Source of the DNA: Pseudobutyrivibrio ruminis
Lineage (GTDB): Bacteria > Bacillota > Clostridia > Lachnospirales > Lachnospiraceae
Assembly (NCBI GenBank): GCA_015057305.1
Contig: SVES01000006.1
Location: 35,726 to 99,725 of the forward strand
Reading direction: 5' to 3'
DNA: 64,000 nt
The position numbers and the translations under genes are program-made. The notes below the pieces were generated by a model, which saw only the letters and a list, made by a program, of their open reading frames with translations, was not told the origin of the DNA and did no database searches. Below, piece by piece: positions 54,476 through 62,187 of this stretch; position 1 is the stretch's first letter; each line of letters opens with the position of its first letter.

Positions 54476-55093
54476 ATGCAGATATCTTTTGATTTAGGAA
54501 CAATGTCTTTTAGTGATGTGAAGACAAATGGAAAGTCTATATCTAAGAATCTTACTGATGTAGTTAGAAAGTTACAAGAAGAGAGTTCACCCTCTGAAAA
54601 ACAGGATGATTCAAAAATGATGGAGAAAATCCAGGCAAAAATAAAAAGAGGAAAGAAGCTTACATCAAAAGAAGAAACATATTTGAAAGAACATAATCCT
54701 GAACTATACCAGCAGTATTTAAGAATCAGAAGAATGGCAGAAGCACTGGAGCATCGTCTTGAGAATGCCCAGTCTAAGGAAGAAGTGAATGATATTATTT
54801 TCCAGTCAATTAATAGTGTATCAGACAAAGATCCTTATAAGGCAGCTATTGTGGCTGCAATGGATGAAGTGATTAAGGAATACAAAAAGTCAGATGGATA
54901 TAAGAATTTGCCAGCTACAAATGAGGAGATTGAAGAAGGAAGACGGGTTAGGGCTAAGAAAGCAAAAGAGAAATCAGAAGATGAGGATGAAGTGTTTTCT
55001 TTAGAAGTGAAGAAGGAAGAGTTTGATGCTATGTCATGGACTCCGCTACAAGAAGTGATTGACACCCTACCTACATTTAATATGCAGTCATAG
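54476..55093 (+). CDS. Unrecognised charged helical protein
   Basis: A 205-residue, strongly charged, mostly helical protein without signal peptide or membrane helix. It contains KIKRGKKLTSKEETYLKEHNPELYQQYLRI-type segments and an acidic stretch near 165-180. I do not recognise a characterised family; it looks like the cytoplasmic or axial partner of the neighbouring signal-less proteins. AGGAG lies 7 nt before ATG 54476, immediately after a terminator hairpin. Confidence 0.7.
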   Translation: MQISFDLGTMSFSDVKTNGKSISKNLTDVVRKLQEESSPSEKQDDSKMMEKIQAKIKRGKKLTSKEETYLKEHNPELYQQYLRIRRMAEALEHRLENAQSKEEVNDIIFQSINSVSDKDPYKAAIVAAMDEVIKEYKKSDGYKNLPATNEEIEEGRRVRAKKAKEKSEDEDEVFSLEVKKEEFDAMSWTPLQEVIDTLPTFNMQS

Positions 55094-55217
55094 ATTTTAT
55101 TTGGAGGTGGTTTTATGATTGTGGTTTGCTGATGTAACTATTAATTTTGATTTCACTCGGTCCTTTTGAGGGGAGTGAGCTGTGCTGACTGACAGATGCG
55201 CAGCAGAAAGGATAATT

Positions 55218-56171
55218 ATGGCAGATTTTTTAACAGAAAATAGCTTCTATTATCAAAGTATGTCTAGCGGATTTGGTTTTTCAAACTTTGCTAATAGTTT
55301 AGGAACTTCTCTATCAACCGCAGATGCAAAAGAAAGCTTCAAGCTTCCTGACATTTCGGCAGTTTCATCTGCAGGAAGCTACACCAGAGTGGTATCAGCT
55401 ACTGTAATGAGCAGCCAAATGATGGCTCAAACAGGAACTGACGGCAGAGTAGCCTACTCATATCAGGGAGTAATGCAAAAATTTGAAATACGCATAGATG
55501 TAAATGGATATGATAGAACCTACACAGCAGTAGGCACTGATAAGGACGGCAATCCATTTTCTAAGGAAATCGACCCTTATAATGTAGACCCTACTGATTC
55601 AGATTTTACTGAGTTCGCAGCACTTTGCACCTATATTTGTAACACGGAAAATATAGCGGATGAGGCGATGAATTTTGTAAGTGAAATCGCTGATTCAGAC
55701 ATATTTAAACAGATGGACTATTTATCAGCCTTTTCTACTAATATAAGCAAATACGAAATGATGGGCTTTAGTAATCTCACAGCTGAAAGCTTAATGCCTC
55801 ATATCAACAGTCTTATGGAAGTACTTATGAACTCTGGTATGTCCGGAAGTGTTGGTGCTATTTCAACATTAAATTTTGAATACGTTGAATCTGGAGTTAC
55901 AGAAAAGGTAGAAGAAGCAGAAACTTCAGAGGATGAAACAACTGTTAAAGCTATGACAGCGGAAGATGTTCTAAAGATGCTAATGGAAAAATATCAGAAA
56001 ATAGACCACAGCGACGAGGAGGACTGGCGTAAGATTTCTGATGAAGAATGGGAAAAGCTTTTAGCCAAAGTTGATAGTGATATTGAGGAAATGCAGGAAT
56101 ATCTTGCAGAGGAGGAAGAAAAGGTAAAGCAGGAACAGATTGAAGAACAAGCTGATGTGAAATTTATTTGA
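55218..56171 (+). CDS. Unrecognised signal-less protein with acidic coiled-coil tail
   Basis: A 317-residue protein; ATG 55218 after AAAGGA is preferred over an upstream extension to 55182. There is no signal peptide. A beta-rich stretch (about 65-125, SYTRVVSATVMSSQ then FEIRIDVNGYDRTY) is followed by helices and a very acidic coiled-coil tail (about 225-317). The N-terminal beta part recalls the VQTADGR-type segment of the calcium-binding paralogues in style but not clearly in sequence. No function assigned. A short untranslated stretch with a 5-codon mini-ORF and a hairpin lies before it (55094-55217). Confidence 0.7.
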   Translation: MADFLTENSFYYQSMSSGFGFSNFANSLGTSLSTADAKESFKLPDISAVSSAGSYTRVVSATVMSSQMMAQTGTDGRVAYSYQGVMQKFEIRIDVNGYDRTYTAVGTDKDGNPFSKEIDPYNVDPTDSDFTEFAALCTYICNTENIADEAMNFVSEIADSDIFKQMDYLSAFSTNISKYEMMGFSNLTAESLMPHINSLMEVLMNSGMSGSVGAISTLNFEYVESGVTEKVEEAETSEDETTVKAMTAEDVLKMLMEKYQKIDHSDEEDWRKISDEEWEKLLAKVDSDIEEMQEYLAEEEEKVKQEQIEEQADVKFI

Positions 56172-56213
56172 AGCGTACCTAGTATTTATTTGTTGAAGAA
56201 TTGACAATTAGTG

Positions 56214-56259
56214 GCAGGGCATCAACTTTAAGAGCTGATTGATGCTCTGCTTTATTTTA
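56214..56259 (+). terminator. Terminator after the 55218 gene
   Basis: GCAGGGCATCA (56214-56224) pairs with TGATGCTCTGC (56240-56250), one G-T wobble, then TTTATTTTA. First of a chain of palindromes. Confidence 0.8.
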
Positions 56260-56274
56260 CCTTCTTAGCGTATA

Positions 56275-56412
56275 GATTATTGAAAAACATCAGTTTTTCA
56301 ATAATCGTATTTGACTAGGCTTTGCATTTATGCAAAGGCGTATCTGGCGAAGCCAGATTTTTGCGGGAGTTTTCATTGTTTGTCCCGCAAAAAGTCATAA
56401 ACAATATTGTTT
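56275..56412. repeat. Chain of five further palindromes
   Basis: Consecutive perfect stems: GATTATTGAAAAAC/GTTTTTCAATAATC (56275-56306, 4-base loop), CTTTGCAT/ATGCAAAG (56320-56337), ATCTGGC/GCCAGAT followed by Ts (56342-56362), TTTTTGCGGGA/TCCCGCAAAAA (56358-56393) and the palindrome AAACAATATTGTTT (56399-56412). CGTAT recurs at 56269, 56306 and 56339, before or at the edge of the first three units. This fills most of the 298-base gap between the 55218 gene and the HTH-Uma2 gene. Confidence 0.7.
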
Positions 56413-56468
56413 CAAATGGAAAATAATGGTAAAATAAGGATATCCAAATGTTAAAAAGAGGATATCCA
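56407..56468 (+). promoter_or_regulatory. Promoter and twin operator of the HTH-Uma2 gene
   Basis: TTGTTT (56407-56412), 17-bp spacer, TAAAAT (56430-56435). AGGATATCCA occurs twice, at 56437-56446 and 56459-56468, exactly 22 bp apart (two helical turns). The first copy covers the expected transcription start and the second covers the Shine-Dalgarno GAGGA, so binding would block both. The encoded HTH domain is the natural candidate repressor. Confidence 0.72.
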
Positions 56469-56469
56469 T

Positions 56470-57228
56470 ATGCAAATAGAAGAGATAAAAAGAATTAAAG
56501 AAGAAAAGGGAATTACTAATCAGCAGTTGTCTGAGTTATCAGGTGTTCCATATGGTACTATCACAAAAATATTCTGTGGCGCTACTAAAAGACCCAGAGC
56601 AGACAAGCTTGCAGCAATTGAAAATGCAGTAATGAATATTATTAAGGATGAAACAGGTACATTAGATTTATCCGTATGGTTTCCAAAAACTGGGCATACG
56701 GTGGAAGAATGGCTTAATCTTCCGGATGATAAAAAAGCAGAACTTATTGATGGAGTTTTTTACGACATTGGTGAGCCTACTGTTTGGCATCAGAGAGTTG
56801 TTGGATTTATATATTTTATGCTGCTTAGCTATGTAAGAAGTAAAGGCGGAAAATGCCTTCCGCTTATATCTCCTATAGGGGTGCAGTTGGATATGGATGA
56901 TAAAACAGTTGTTGAGCCTGATGTTGTAGTTGTTTGTGACCCTGATAAGGTAATGGATAAGGTGATTTATGGGGCACCAGATTTTGTATTAGAGGTAGTT
57001 TCACCTAGCTCTAAAAAAAGGGATTATATTATAAAGCTTGGCAAATATCAAAATGCCGGGGTTAGAGAATACTGGATTATTGATAGAAAGCAAGAGCGAG
57101 TCACTGTATACCGCAATTTAGATAAGATGGATGATATGCAGGTGGACATATACACTTTTGCAGATATGATTCCAGTGGGAATTTATGACGATTTAGAGAT
57201 TGATATGAGTGAGATAGCAAGTTATTAG
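56470..57228 (+). CDS. XRE-type HTH fused to Uma2-family nuclease-like domain
   Basis: A 252-residue fusion. Residues about 5-60 are a Cro/CI-like helix-turn-helix (TNQQLSELSGVPYGTITKIF); about 70-250 are a Uma2/DUF820 domain of the PD-(D/E)XK fold with AELIDGVFY, VEPDVVVVCD, PDFVLEVVSPSS and GVREYWIIDRKQERVTVY, the acidic and basic catalytic-type residues. Biological role of Uma2 proteins is unclear. Promoter-embedded twin GGATATCC palindromes suggest self-regulation. Single gene. Confidence 0.88.
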   Translation: MQIEEIKRIKEEKGITNQQLSELSGVPYGTITKIFCGATKRPRADKLAAIENAVMNIIKDETGTLDLSVWFPKTGHTVEEWLNLPDDKKAELIDGVFYDIGEPTVWHQRVVGFIYFMLLSYVRSKGGKCLPLISPIGVQLDMDDKTVVEPDVVVVCDPDKVMDKVIYGAPDFVLEVVSPSSKKRDYIIKLGKYQNAGVREYWIIDRKQERVTVYRNLDKMDDMQVDIYTFADMIPVGIYDDLEIDMSEIASY

Positions 57229-57235
57229 CGTTGTG

Positions 57236-57304
57236 CCCACTCATTACATTTTTTAGCCCACTCATTACATCCTTTCTCTTTTTTTAGAACAAAACAGTTA
57301 TACT
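57236..57304 (+). promoter_or_regulatory. Paired LytTR/VirR-like boxes and promoter
   Basis: CCCACTCATTACA is repeated exactly at 57236-57248 and 57257-57269 with 8 bases between, a 21-bp period. This is the same geometry as VirR boxes of Clostridium perfringens (CCCAGTTNTNCAC-N8-CCAGTTNTGCAC). A TATACT -10 lies at 57299-57304, 30 bp after the boxes. Likely autoregulation of the LytTR system. Confidence 0.7.
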
Positions 57305-57324
57305 AAATGGCAAGGAGTAGGAAA

Positions 57325-58086
57325 ATGAAAATTGGTATATGTGATGATGAAAGGTGGGCTAGAGAGGCTTTAGCTGGATATATAAAGGCTGCACTTTCTG
57401 AGTGCGAGCTGGTGCAATTTGTATCAGGAATACAGCTCTTTGATTATATGAAAGTGACATCTAATGATGAGATAGATATTCTTTTTTTAGATATAGCTAT
57501 GGATCAAATGGATGGGATGATGGTAGCCGAAAGGCTGCGTCAAAATGCCTTGGCAAAAGACAGAAGCTTTAGAACATCAAAGCCCCTTATTATCTTTGTA
57601 ACAGGACTAGATGACAGGATTCTAGACAGCTTTAAGGTGTGTGCTTTTGACTATATTTTAAAACCTATAAATGATCAAAGGATTAAAGAAGTATTAGAGA
57701 GGGCTATTTCAGAAATAAAAAGTCTGGATAAAATCATTTCAAACACTGATTCCTTGAAAAAGCCTATTACAATTAAAAGTGGAGGCACCATATTTTCTGT
57801 TTTGCCAAAAGATATAAGTTATGTAGAAAGTATGGGAAGAAAATTAGTCATACACTGCACCGATAGAACTATTGAAACCTATGGAAAGATAAGTGAATGG
57901 GAACAAAATCTCGGAAATAGTTTTTATAGAGTTCACAAAAGCTATCTTGTTAATATGGGATTTGTTAAGGGCTATACCAGAGTGGACATTACACTTTTAG
58001 GAGGCGGCAAAGTGCTGTTATCTAAATATCGATATAATGATTTTATTAAGAGCTACATGGATTTCATTGCAGGAGAGACACTATGA
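57325..58086 (+). CDS. LytTR-type response regulator (AgrA/VirR-like)
   Basis: A 253-residue regulator: receiver domain (1-125) with Asp7-Asp8 pocket, phospho-acceptor Asp56 in ILFLDIAMDQMDG and Lys in DYILKPI, then a LytTR DNA-binding domain (about 150-250, SYVESMGRKLVIHC, FYRVHKSYLVN). ATG 57325 lies 7 nt after AAGGAG; the earlier ATG 57307 precedes that site and is rejected. The kinase gene overlaps its end by 4 nt. Family members respond to peptide signals. Confidence 0.93.
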   Translation: MKIGICDDERWAREALAGYIKAALSECELVQFVSGIQLFDYMKVTSNDEIDILFLDIAMDQMDGMMVAERLRQNALAKDRSFRTSKPLIIFVTGLDDRILDSFKVCAFDYILKPINDQRIKEVLERAISEIKSLDKIISNTDSLKKPITIKSGGTIFSVLPKDISYVESMGRKLVIHCTDRTIETYGKISEWEQNLGNSFYRVHKSYLVNMGFVKGYTRVDITLLGGGKVLLSKYRYNDFIKSYMDFIAGETL

Positions 58087-59471
58087 CAGAGGATGCTTTT
58101 CAGATGGCACAACATATATATGAGCTTGCTTTAATCCTTATTTATATGGGGATTTTGGCAGGCTTGTTTTTTATATTTATCCCAGAGAATTTGATAAATA
58201 GGAGAAGGCTTTGGATTTTTTATGTCACCGTAACCATAGAAAGGCTTGTTATTAGCTTTATTCCATATGACAGTAGAGGACTGTTTTTTATTATCTCTTT
58301 TATCACTTTATTTGTGTTCTTTTGGAAGGATAACAAGGAAGTAATTCCTTTGCTTTCGTATGTTCTGTTTTTGTGGCAAAGTATTTTCAGTATATGCTTT
58401 ATCATGACTGATATGCTATTTGATAGTATTTTTTCAAGGCTGATAGAAAATCTAAACTATTCATCTAGTGATGTTATGGCAAGCATGTATAAGCTTTTAA
58501 CAAAAGAGCTTATATTCATGTTTGTAATGTATGTGATTATTGTTAGTATAGAGCTTGCTGCTATAAAATTTATTGTAAAGAAAAAGTATCTTATGACCAT
58601 AAAGCAGGCTGCATTTATGTCTGCCTATGCTCTGGTGTCATTGCTTCTTATGTATATGCTGGTAGAGCTTTCTGTTGTGCCTGTAGGCTCAGAGGTTTTT
58701 GTGCTGATGGACCAGGATATATCTTTGAAAATCAAACTGCCTATAGTGGCATTTCTATTATTTCTAGGACAGTTGGGTGGCCTTATTTTGTGGCAGGAAT
58801 TTCAGGCTCTTAGGGAAAAAGACATAGAAAACCAAAACATTATTTATAAGCAGCGATACACTAAAAAATATATTAATGATTTGGAAAAATACAATGAGAA
58901 TATAAGGCTTTTAAAGCATGACATGGCTGGTAAGCTTACAACACTTAGAGGCTTGATTGAAGCAGGAACTAAAGATGATGCATTAGAATATCTTAATAAA
59001 ATGGGAATAGAACTCAATGGAGAAAAAAGATATTCTACAGGAAATCCTATTATTGATATTATTGTAAATGAAAAAGCAAATACTGCTAAAATGAGTAATA
59101 TAGATTTTGACTGTAATATTGCCATAGCAAATCAAAAAACATTGCCTGTCTATGAAATAGGTATAATCATTTCAAATCTACTTGATAATGCTATTTTTGC
59201 CACAGCTAAAGAAGGAGCTGACAACAGAAAAATTCGTATTCATGGATTTATGAAGGATAATTTTTTTGTAATAGAAGTCAATAATACCTTTACACAGGAG
59301 CTAAAGCACTGGAAAGAAGGTATGCCATTGTCAAGCAAGGGCGACAATCATGGACTGGGATTAAAAAGTGTCAAAAGAATAGCAGAAAAGTATCTTGGCA
59401 CTTTATCGCTTAATATTCAAAATGGATGGTTTAATTCAAGGGTTATGCTACAGCTTAATGACCAGTTATGA
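58083..59471 (+). CDS. AgrC-like sensor histidine kinase (GHKL)
   Basis: A 462-residue kinase with about six membrane helices in the first 235 residues, a coiled-coil linker, phospho-acceptor His279 in RLLKHDMAGKL and a GHKL ATPase domain (LLDNAIFAT, GLGLKSVKRIAEKY). This is the AgrC/VirS architecture that senses extracellular peptides through the membrane part. No agrB- or agrD-like gene is visible in the window. Its 3' end contains the first of the two regulatory boxes for the next gene. Confidence 0.92.
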   Translation: MTEDAFQMAQHIYELALILIYMGILAGLFFIFIPENLINRRRLWIFYVTVTIERLVISFIPYDSRGLFFIISFITLFVFFWKDNKEVIPLLSYVLFLWQSIFSICFIMTDMLFDSIFSRLIENLNYSSSDVMASMYKLLTKELIFMFVMYVIIVSIELAAIKFIVKKKYLMTIKQAAFMSAYALVSLLLMYMLVELSVVPVGSEVFVLMDQDISLKIKLPIVAFLLFLGQLGGLILWQEFQALREKDIENQNIIYKQRYTKKYINDLEKYNENIRLLKHDMAGKLTTLRGLIEAGTKDDALEYLNKMGIELNGEKRYSTGNPIIDIIVNEKANTAKMSNIDFDCNIAIANQKTLPVYEIGIIISNLLDNAIFATAKEGADNRKIRIHGFMKDNFFVIEVNNTFTQELKHWKEGMPLSSKGDNHGLGLKSVKRIAEKYLGTLSLNIQNGWFNSRVMLQLNDQL

Positions 59472-59530
59472 CATGAAAACACCCGTATGTTACAAACCTG
59501 TTTTCTTAATTAATAGGATAGTCGATACTA
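59461..59530 (+). promoter_or_regulatory. Second LytTR-like box pair and promoter
   Basis: ACCAGTTATGACA (59461-59473) and CCCGTATGTTACA (59482-59494) are 21 bp apart with 8 bases between, as in the box pair at 57236. Shared positions are CC at 2-3, T at 9 and ACA at 11-13. A GATACT -10-like element (59525-59530) lies 30 bp after the second box, the same distance as in the regulator's own promoter. Confidence 0.5.
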
Positions 59531-59567
59531 GAATTAACAATAGTTGTCGTAATAAAAGGAGGCACTT

Positions 59568-60284
59568 ATGAATTTTGGTATGGATTATTACAACCTGCTT
59601 ACAAACGGAATAAGGAGTACAAATCCACTTCTGACTAAGTACGGAGTAGAAAAACTAAGGAAAACAAATTCAGGGAACGGAATCCAAAAATCAAGCGGAG
59701 CCCTAAATACGATAAACAACAGTAAGGCATATGGCTCATTGTATAAGCTTGGCATACAAAATAATAGCAAAATGTTAGATGGTGCGATGAAAGCAGATAA
59801 TGCTGGAAGACAACTGTCTAACAACAATATCTATAGCGAAAAAAATAGAGATTATCTTAATGACAATGCTAAGAATCTTGTAAATGGTTACAATGACATA
59901 GTGGAAGGGGCAATGTCTAATTCTGATTACAATTTACGATATAGAGCAACTGTAATGAAAGGCATTGCCGCTGGACATAGTAATGAACTTGAAGAAATCG
60001 GAATAAAATACAATCCTGGTTCAGGAAAGCTTACTGTAGATGAGGATAAACTAGAATCTGCTGACATAACTTCCATGCAAAAGGTGTTTGCAACTAATGG
60101 TTCATTTGGTCAAAATGTAAGAGCTAGTGCAGCTGTCACTCAAAAAGCTGCATCTGCTCAGATTATGAATCAGAGCAGACTGGCGGCGTTGACAACTGGT
60201 TATGGCATGAATGGGCGTTATAATAGCTTTGGAGGGTTGGGAGGTTTTGGACTTACATCCTTCTTTGGAAATTGGTTTGTATAG
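59568..60284 (+). CDS. FliD C-terminal-like protein, paralogue of 53756 gene
   Basis: A 238-residue protein without signal peptide. NAKNLVNGYNDIVEGAM, LEEIGIKYNPGSGKLTVDEDKLESA and a helical SAAVTQKAASAQIMNQSR stretch match the FliD C-terminal region and the 53756 product. The C-terminus is Gly/Phe/Asn-rich. AAAGGAGG precedes ATG 59568. It follows the LytTR kinase gene and carries its own predicted LytTR box pair, which suggests control by that system. Confidence 0.75.
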   Translation: MNFGMDYYNLLTNGIRSTNPLLTKYGVEKLRKTNSGNGIQKSSGALNTINNSKAYGSLYKLGIQNNSKMLDGAMKADNAGRQLSNNNIYSEKNRDYLNDNAKNLVNGYNDIVEGAMSNSDYNLRYRATVMKGIAAGHSNELEEIGIKYNPGSGKLTVDEDKLESADITSMQKVFATNGSFGQNVRASAAVTQKAASAQIMNQSRLAALTTGYGMNGRYNSFGGLGGFGLTSFFGNWFV

Positions 60285-60310
60285 AATTTAATAGCAATAG
60301 GTGTTAAGGA

Positions 60311-60354
60311 AGGCATCTGCATTCTAAGGATAGAGGGAATGCGGGTGCCTTTTT
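60311..60354 (+). terminator. Terminator directly before the next ribosome site
   Basis: AGGCATCTGCATTC (60311-60324) pairs along its full length, with two T-G wobbles, with GAATGCGGGTGCCT (60337-60350), followed by Ts. GGAGG of the next gene begins 5 bases later, the same layout as at 54419. Confidence 0.85.
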
Positions 60355-60370
60355 GGATGGAGGTATCATA

Positions 60371-61339
60371 ATGAAAATAGGGTATAGTGATATTAACAGT
60401 AGTGCAAATAGAATGTATTCTAAAAACTATGGGAATGGCGTTATGAAGGGGGCGTCTTTTGGTGGCTTTGTGGAAAGCAGACTTGAAAAAGAACAGACAA
60501 ATTATAATGCAAAAGGGAGTGTAAAAACTGAGGATGGACGAAGCATTGATATAGATGTTCAACTTGAGATGGAACGCAGTAAAAAGGTGGATACCTTTAT
60601 TAGAATGAGTTCACCCCTTGATGAATTATGTGATCCATTGATTATAAATATAGATTCAAAAAACACAAACCTTAGTGACAATAAATTCAAATTTGATTTG
60701 GATTCAGATGGCAGTGTTGATGAAATTTCTTACCTTGGCGGGGGAAGTGGTTTCCTTGCATTAGATAAAAATGAAGATGGAAAAATTAATGATGGGACAG
60801 AATTGTTTGGTACAAAAAGTGGAGATGGATTTAGGGATCTAGCTACATATGATAAAGATGGAAATGGCTGGATTGATGAAAATGATGAAATATTTAGTAA
60901 GCTTAAGGTTTGGTATAGAGATGAAAGTGGATTAGATATACTTATTGATTTAAAGGAAGCTGGAGTAGGTGCAATATATTTGGGGGCAGAATCTACAGAA
61001 TTTACATTAGAAGGTGTAGATGAAGCATTAGATGGAAAAGTAAGAAAAACAGGATTTTTCTTGAAGGAAAATGGTGAAGCGGGAACGATTCAACATGTTG
61101 ATTTAGCAATTAAGGGCAGAGAAAATGAACTTTTATCTATAGATGAGCAAATAGAAAAGGTTTTTGATAACATAAAGAAAAATCAAAGTAACAATAGTAC
61201 TAGAAGAAATAATGCTAGAAGAGAAGCAAGGGCAAGAGCTGAGAAAGCTGCAAAAAGAAAAGCTGATTTGAAAAAATACTATGAAAAACAGGATGAATAT
61301 CGCCAGATGATTAAAGAATGGCATGAGAAAGGTAAATAA
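60371..61339 (+). CDS. Signal-less protein with RTX-type calcium-binding domain, paralogue
   Basis: A 322-residue protein, start ATG 60371 with GGAGG at 7 nt (TTG 60353 rejected). It shares with the 52464 product a GSVKTEDGRSIDIDVQLEMERS segment and three acidic loops: DLDSDGSVDE, LDKNEDGKINDGTELFG and DKDGNGWIDENDEIFSKLKVW. The N-terminal coiled part is shorter and a highly basic helical tail (about 275-322, RRNNARREARARAEK) is added. No signal peptide. Likely works with the FliD-like protein encoded just before it. Confidence 0.8.
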   Translation: MKIGYSDINSSANRMYSKNYGNGVMKGASFGGFVESRLEKEQTNYNAKGSVKTEDGRSIDIDVQLEMERSKKVDTFIRMSSPLDELCDPLIINIDSKNTNLSDNKFKFDLDSDGSVDEISYLGGGSGFLALDKNEDGKINDGTELFGTKSGDGFRDLATYDKDGNGWIDENDEIFSKLKVWYRDESGLDILIDLKEAGVGAIYLGAESTEFTLEGVDEALDGKVRKTGFFLKENGEAGTIQHVDLAIKGRENELLSIDEQIEKVFDNIKKNQSNNSTRRNNARREARARAEKAAKRKADLKKYYEKQDEYRQMIKEWHEKGK

Positions 61340-61415
61340 GTAATAGCTTTATAATCACATATTCTTTAAAATAGTGATATGAAACTAGTAAAAGAATAAG
61401 TGAGGATACATCTTT

Positions 61416-62174
61416 ATGAAAACAGTACTTATCACAGGAGCAACCTCGGGTATTGGAAATGAGTTTGCCAGAAGATATGCAGCATTAGGCTATAGGCTTA
61501 TTGTCACAGGCCGTAGAACGGACAGGCTGGAGCAGCTTAAAGCAGAGCTTCAAGTGCCAATGGATATTTACACCTATGATTTAGGAAAGAAGAAGCAATG
61601 TTTTGAATTATTAGAGATACTTAAGGATGAAAATATAGATATATTTATTAATAATGCAGGCTTTGGCTTGGCAGGGGCCTTCCTTGAAACTGATATTGAC
61701 AAAGAAATTAACATGATAAAGGTTAATGATTTGGCAATGCATATTCTTTTTAAGGGTATTCTTAAGAAGATGCATGATGCAGGACATGGTCAGATTCTTA
61801 ATGTAGCATCATCCGCAGGGCTTCTTCCGGCTGGTCCATATATGGCTACATATTATGCAAGCAAGGCTTATGTTACAAGCCTGACACGGGCTGTTGCTAT
61901 GGAGTTAAAGGAAATGGGAAGTCCTGTAAAAGTAAGTGCTCTTTGTCCTGGTCCTGTAGATACAGAATTCAATGCCAGGGCAGATGTTGTATTCGCTCTT
62001 AAAGGAATTAGTGTTAATCAGTGTGTGGAAGAAGCTATTAGGGGTATGGAAAAAGGAAAGCTAATTATTGTGCCTTCATTTACTATGAAGCTGGCAGCCA
62101 TCTTTTCACATCTTGTGCCCTATCCAATTTTGATTAAGATTACTGGTCATCAGCAAAAAAAGAAGTTAGGTTAA
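61416..62174 (+). CDS. Short-chain dehydrogenase/reductase
   Basis: A 252-residue classical SDR with TGATSGIG (6-13), NNAGFG, a catalytic SS in NVASSAGLLP and YYASKAY with the Tyr/Lys pair. It belongs to the DltE/YqjQ-like group of unknown substrate. GTGAGGA precedes ATG 61416. The surE gene follows after 13 nt, probably in one transcript. Confidence 0.9.
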   Translation: MKTVLITGATSGIGNEFARRYAALGYRLIVTGRRTDRLEQLKAELQVPMDIYTYDLGKKKQCFELLEILKDENIDIFINNAGFGLAGAFLETDIDKEINMIKVNDLAMHILFKGILKKMHDAGHGQILNVASSAGLLPAGPYMATYYASKAYVTSLTRAVAMELKEMGSPVKVSALCPGPVDTEFNARADVVFALKGISVNQCVEEAIRGMEKGKLIIVPSFTMKLAAIFSHLVPYPILIKITGHQQKKKLG

Positions 62175-62187
62175 ATGGGAGAATAGA

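Noticed and set aside
56214..56412. CRISPR array
   Set aside because: The palindromic units differ in sequence, have no constant direct repeat and no equal-length spacers, and no cas gene is nearby.
57229..59567. agrB/agrD-like pheromone genes next to the AgrC/LytTR pair
   Set aside because: The gaps before and after the two genes were checked; they hold only the boxes, promoters and ribosome sites, with no small ORF behind a ribosome site and no AgrB-like protein.
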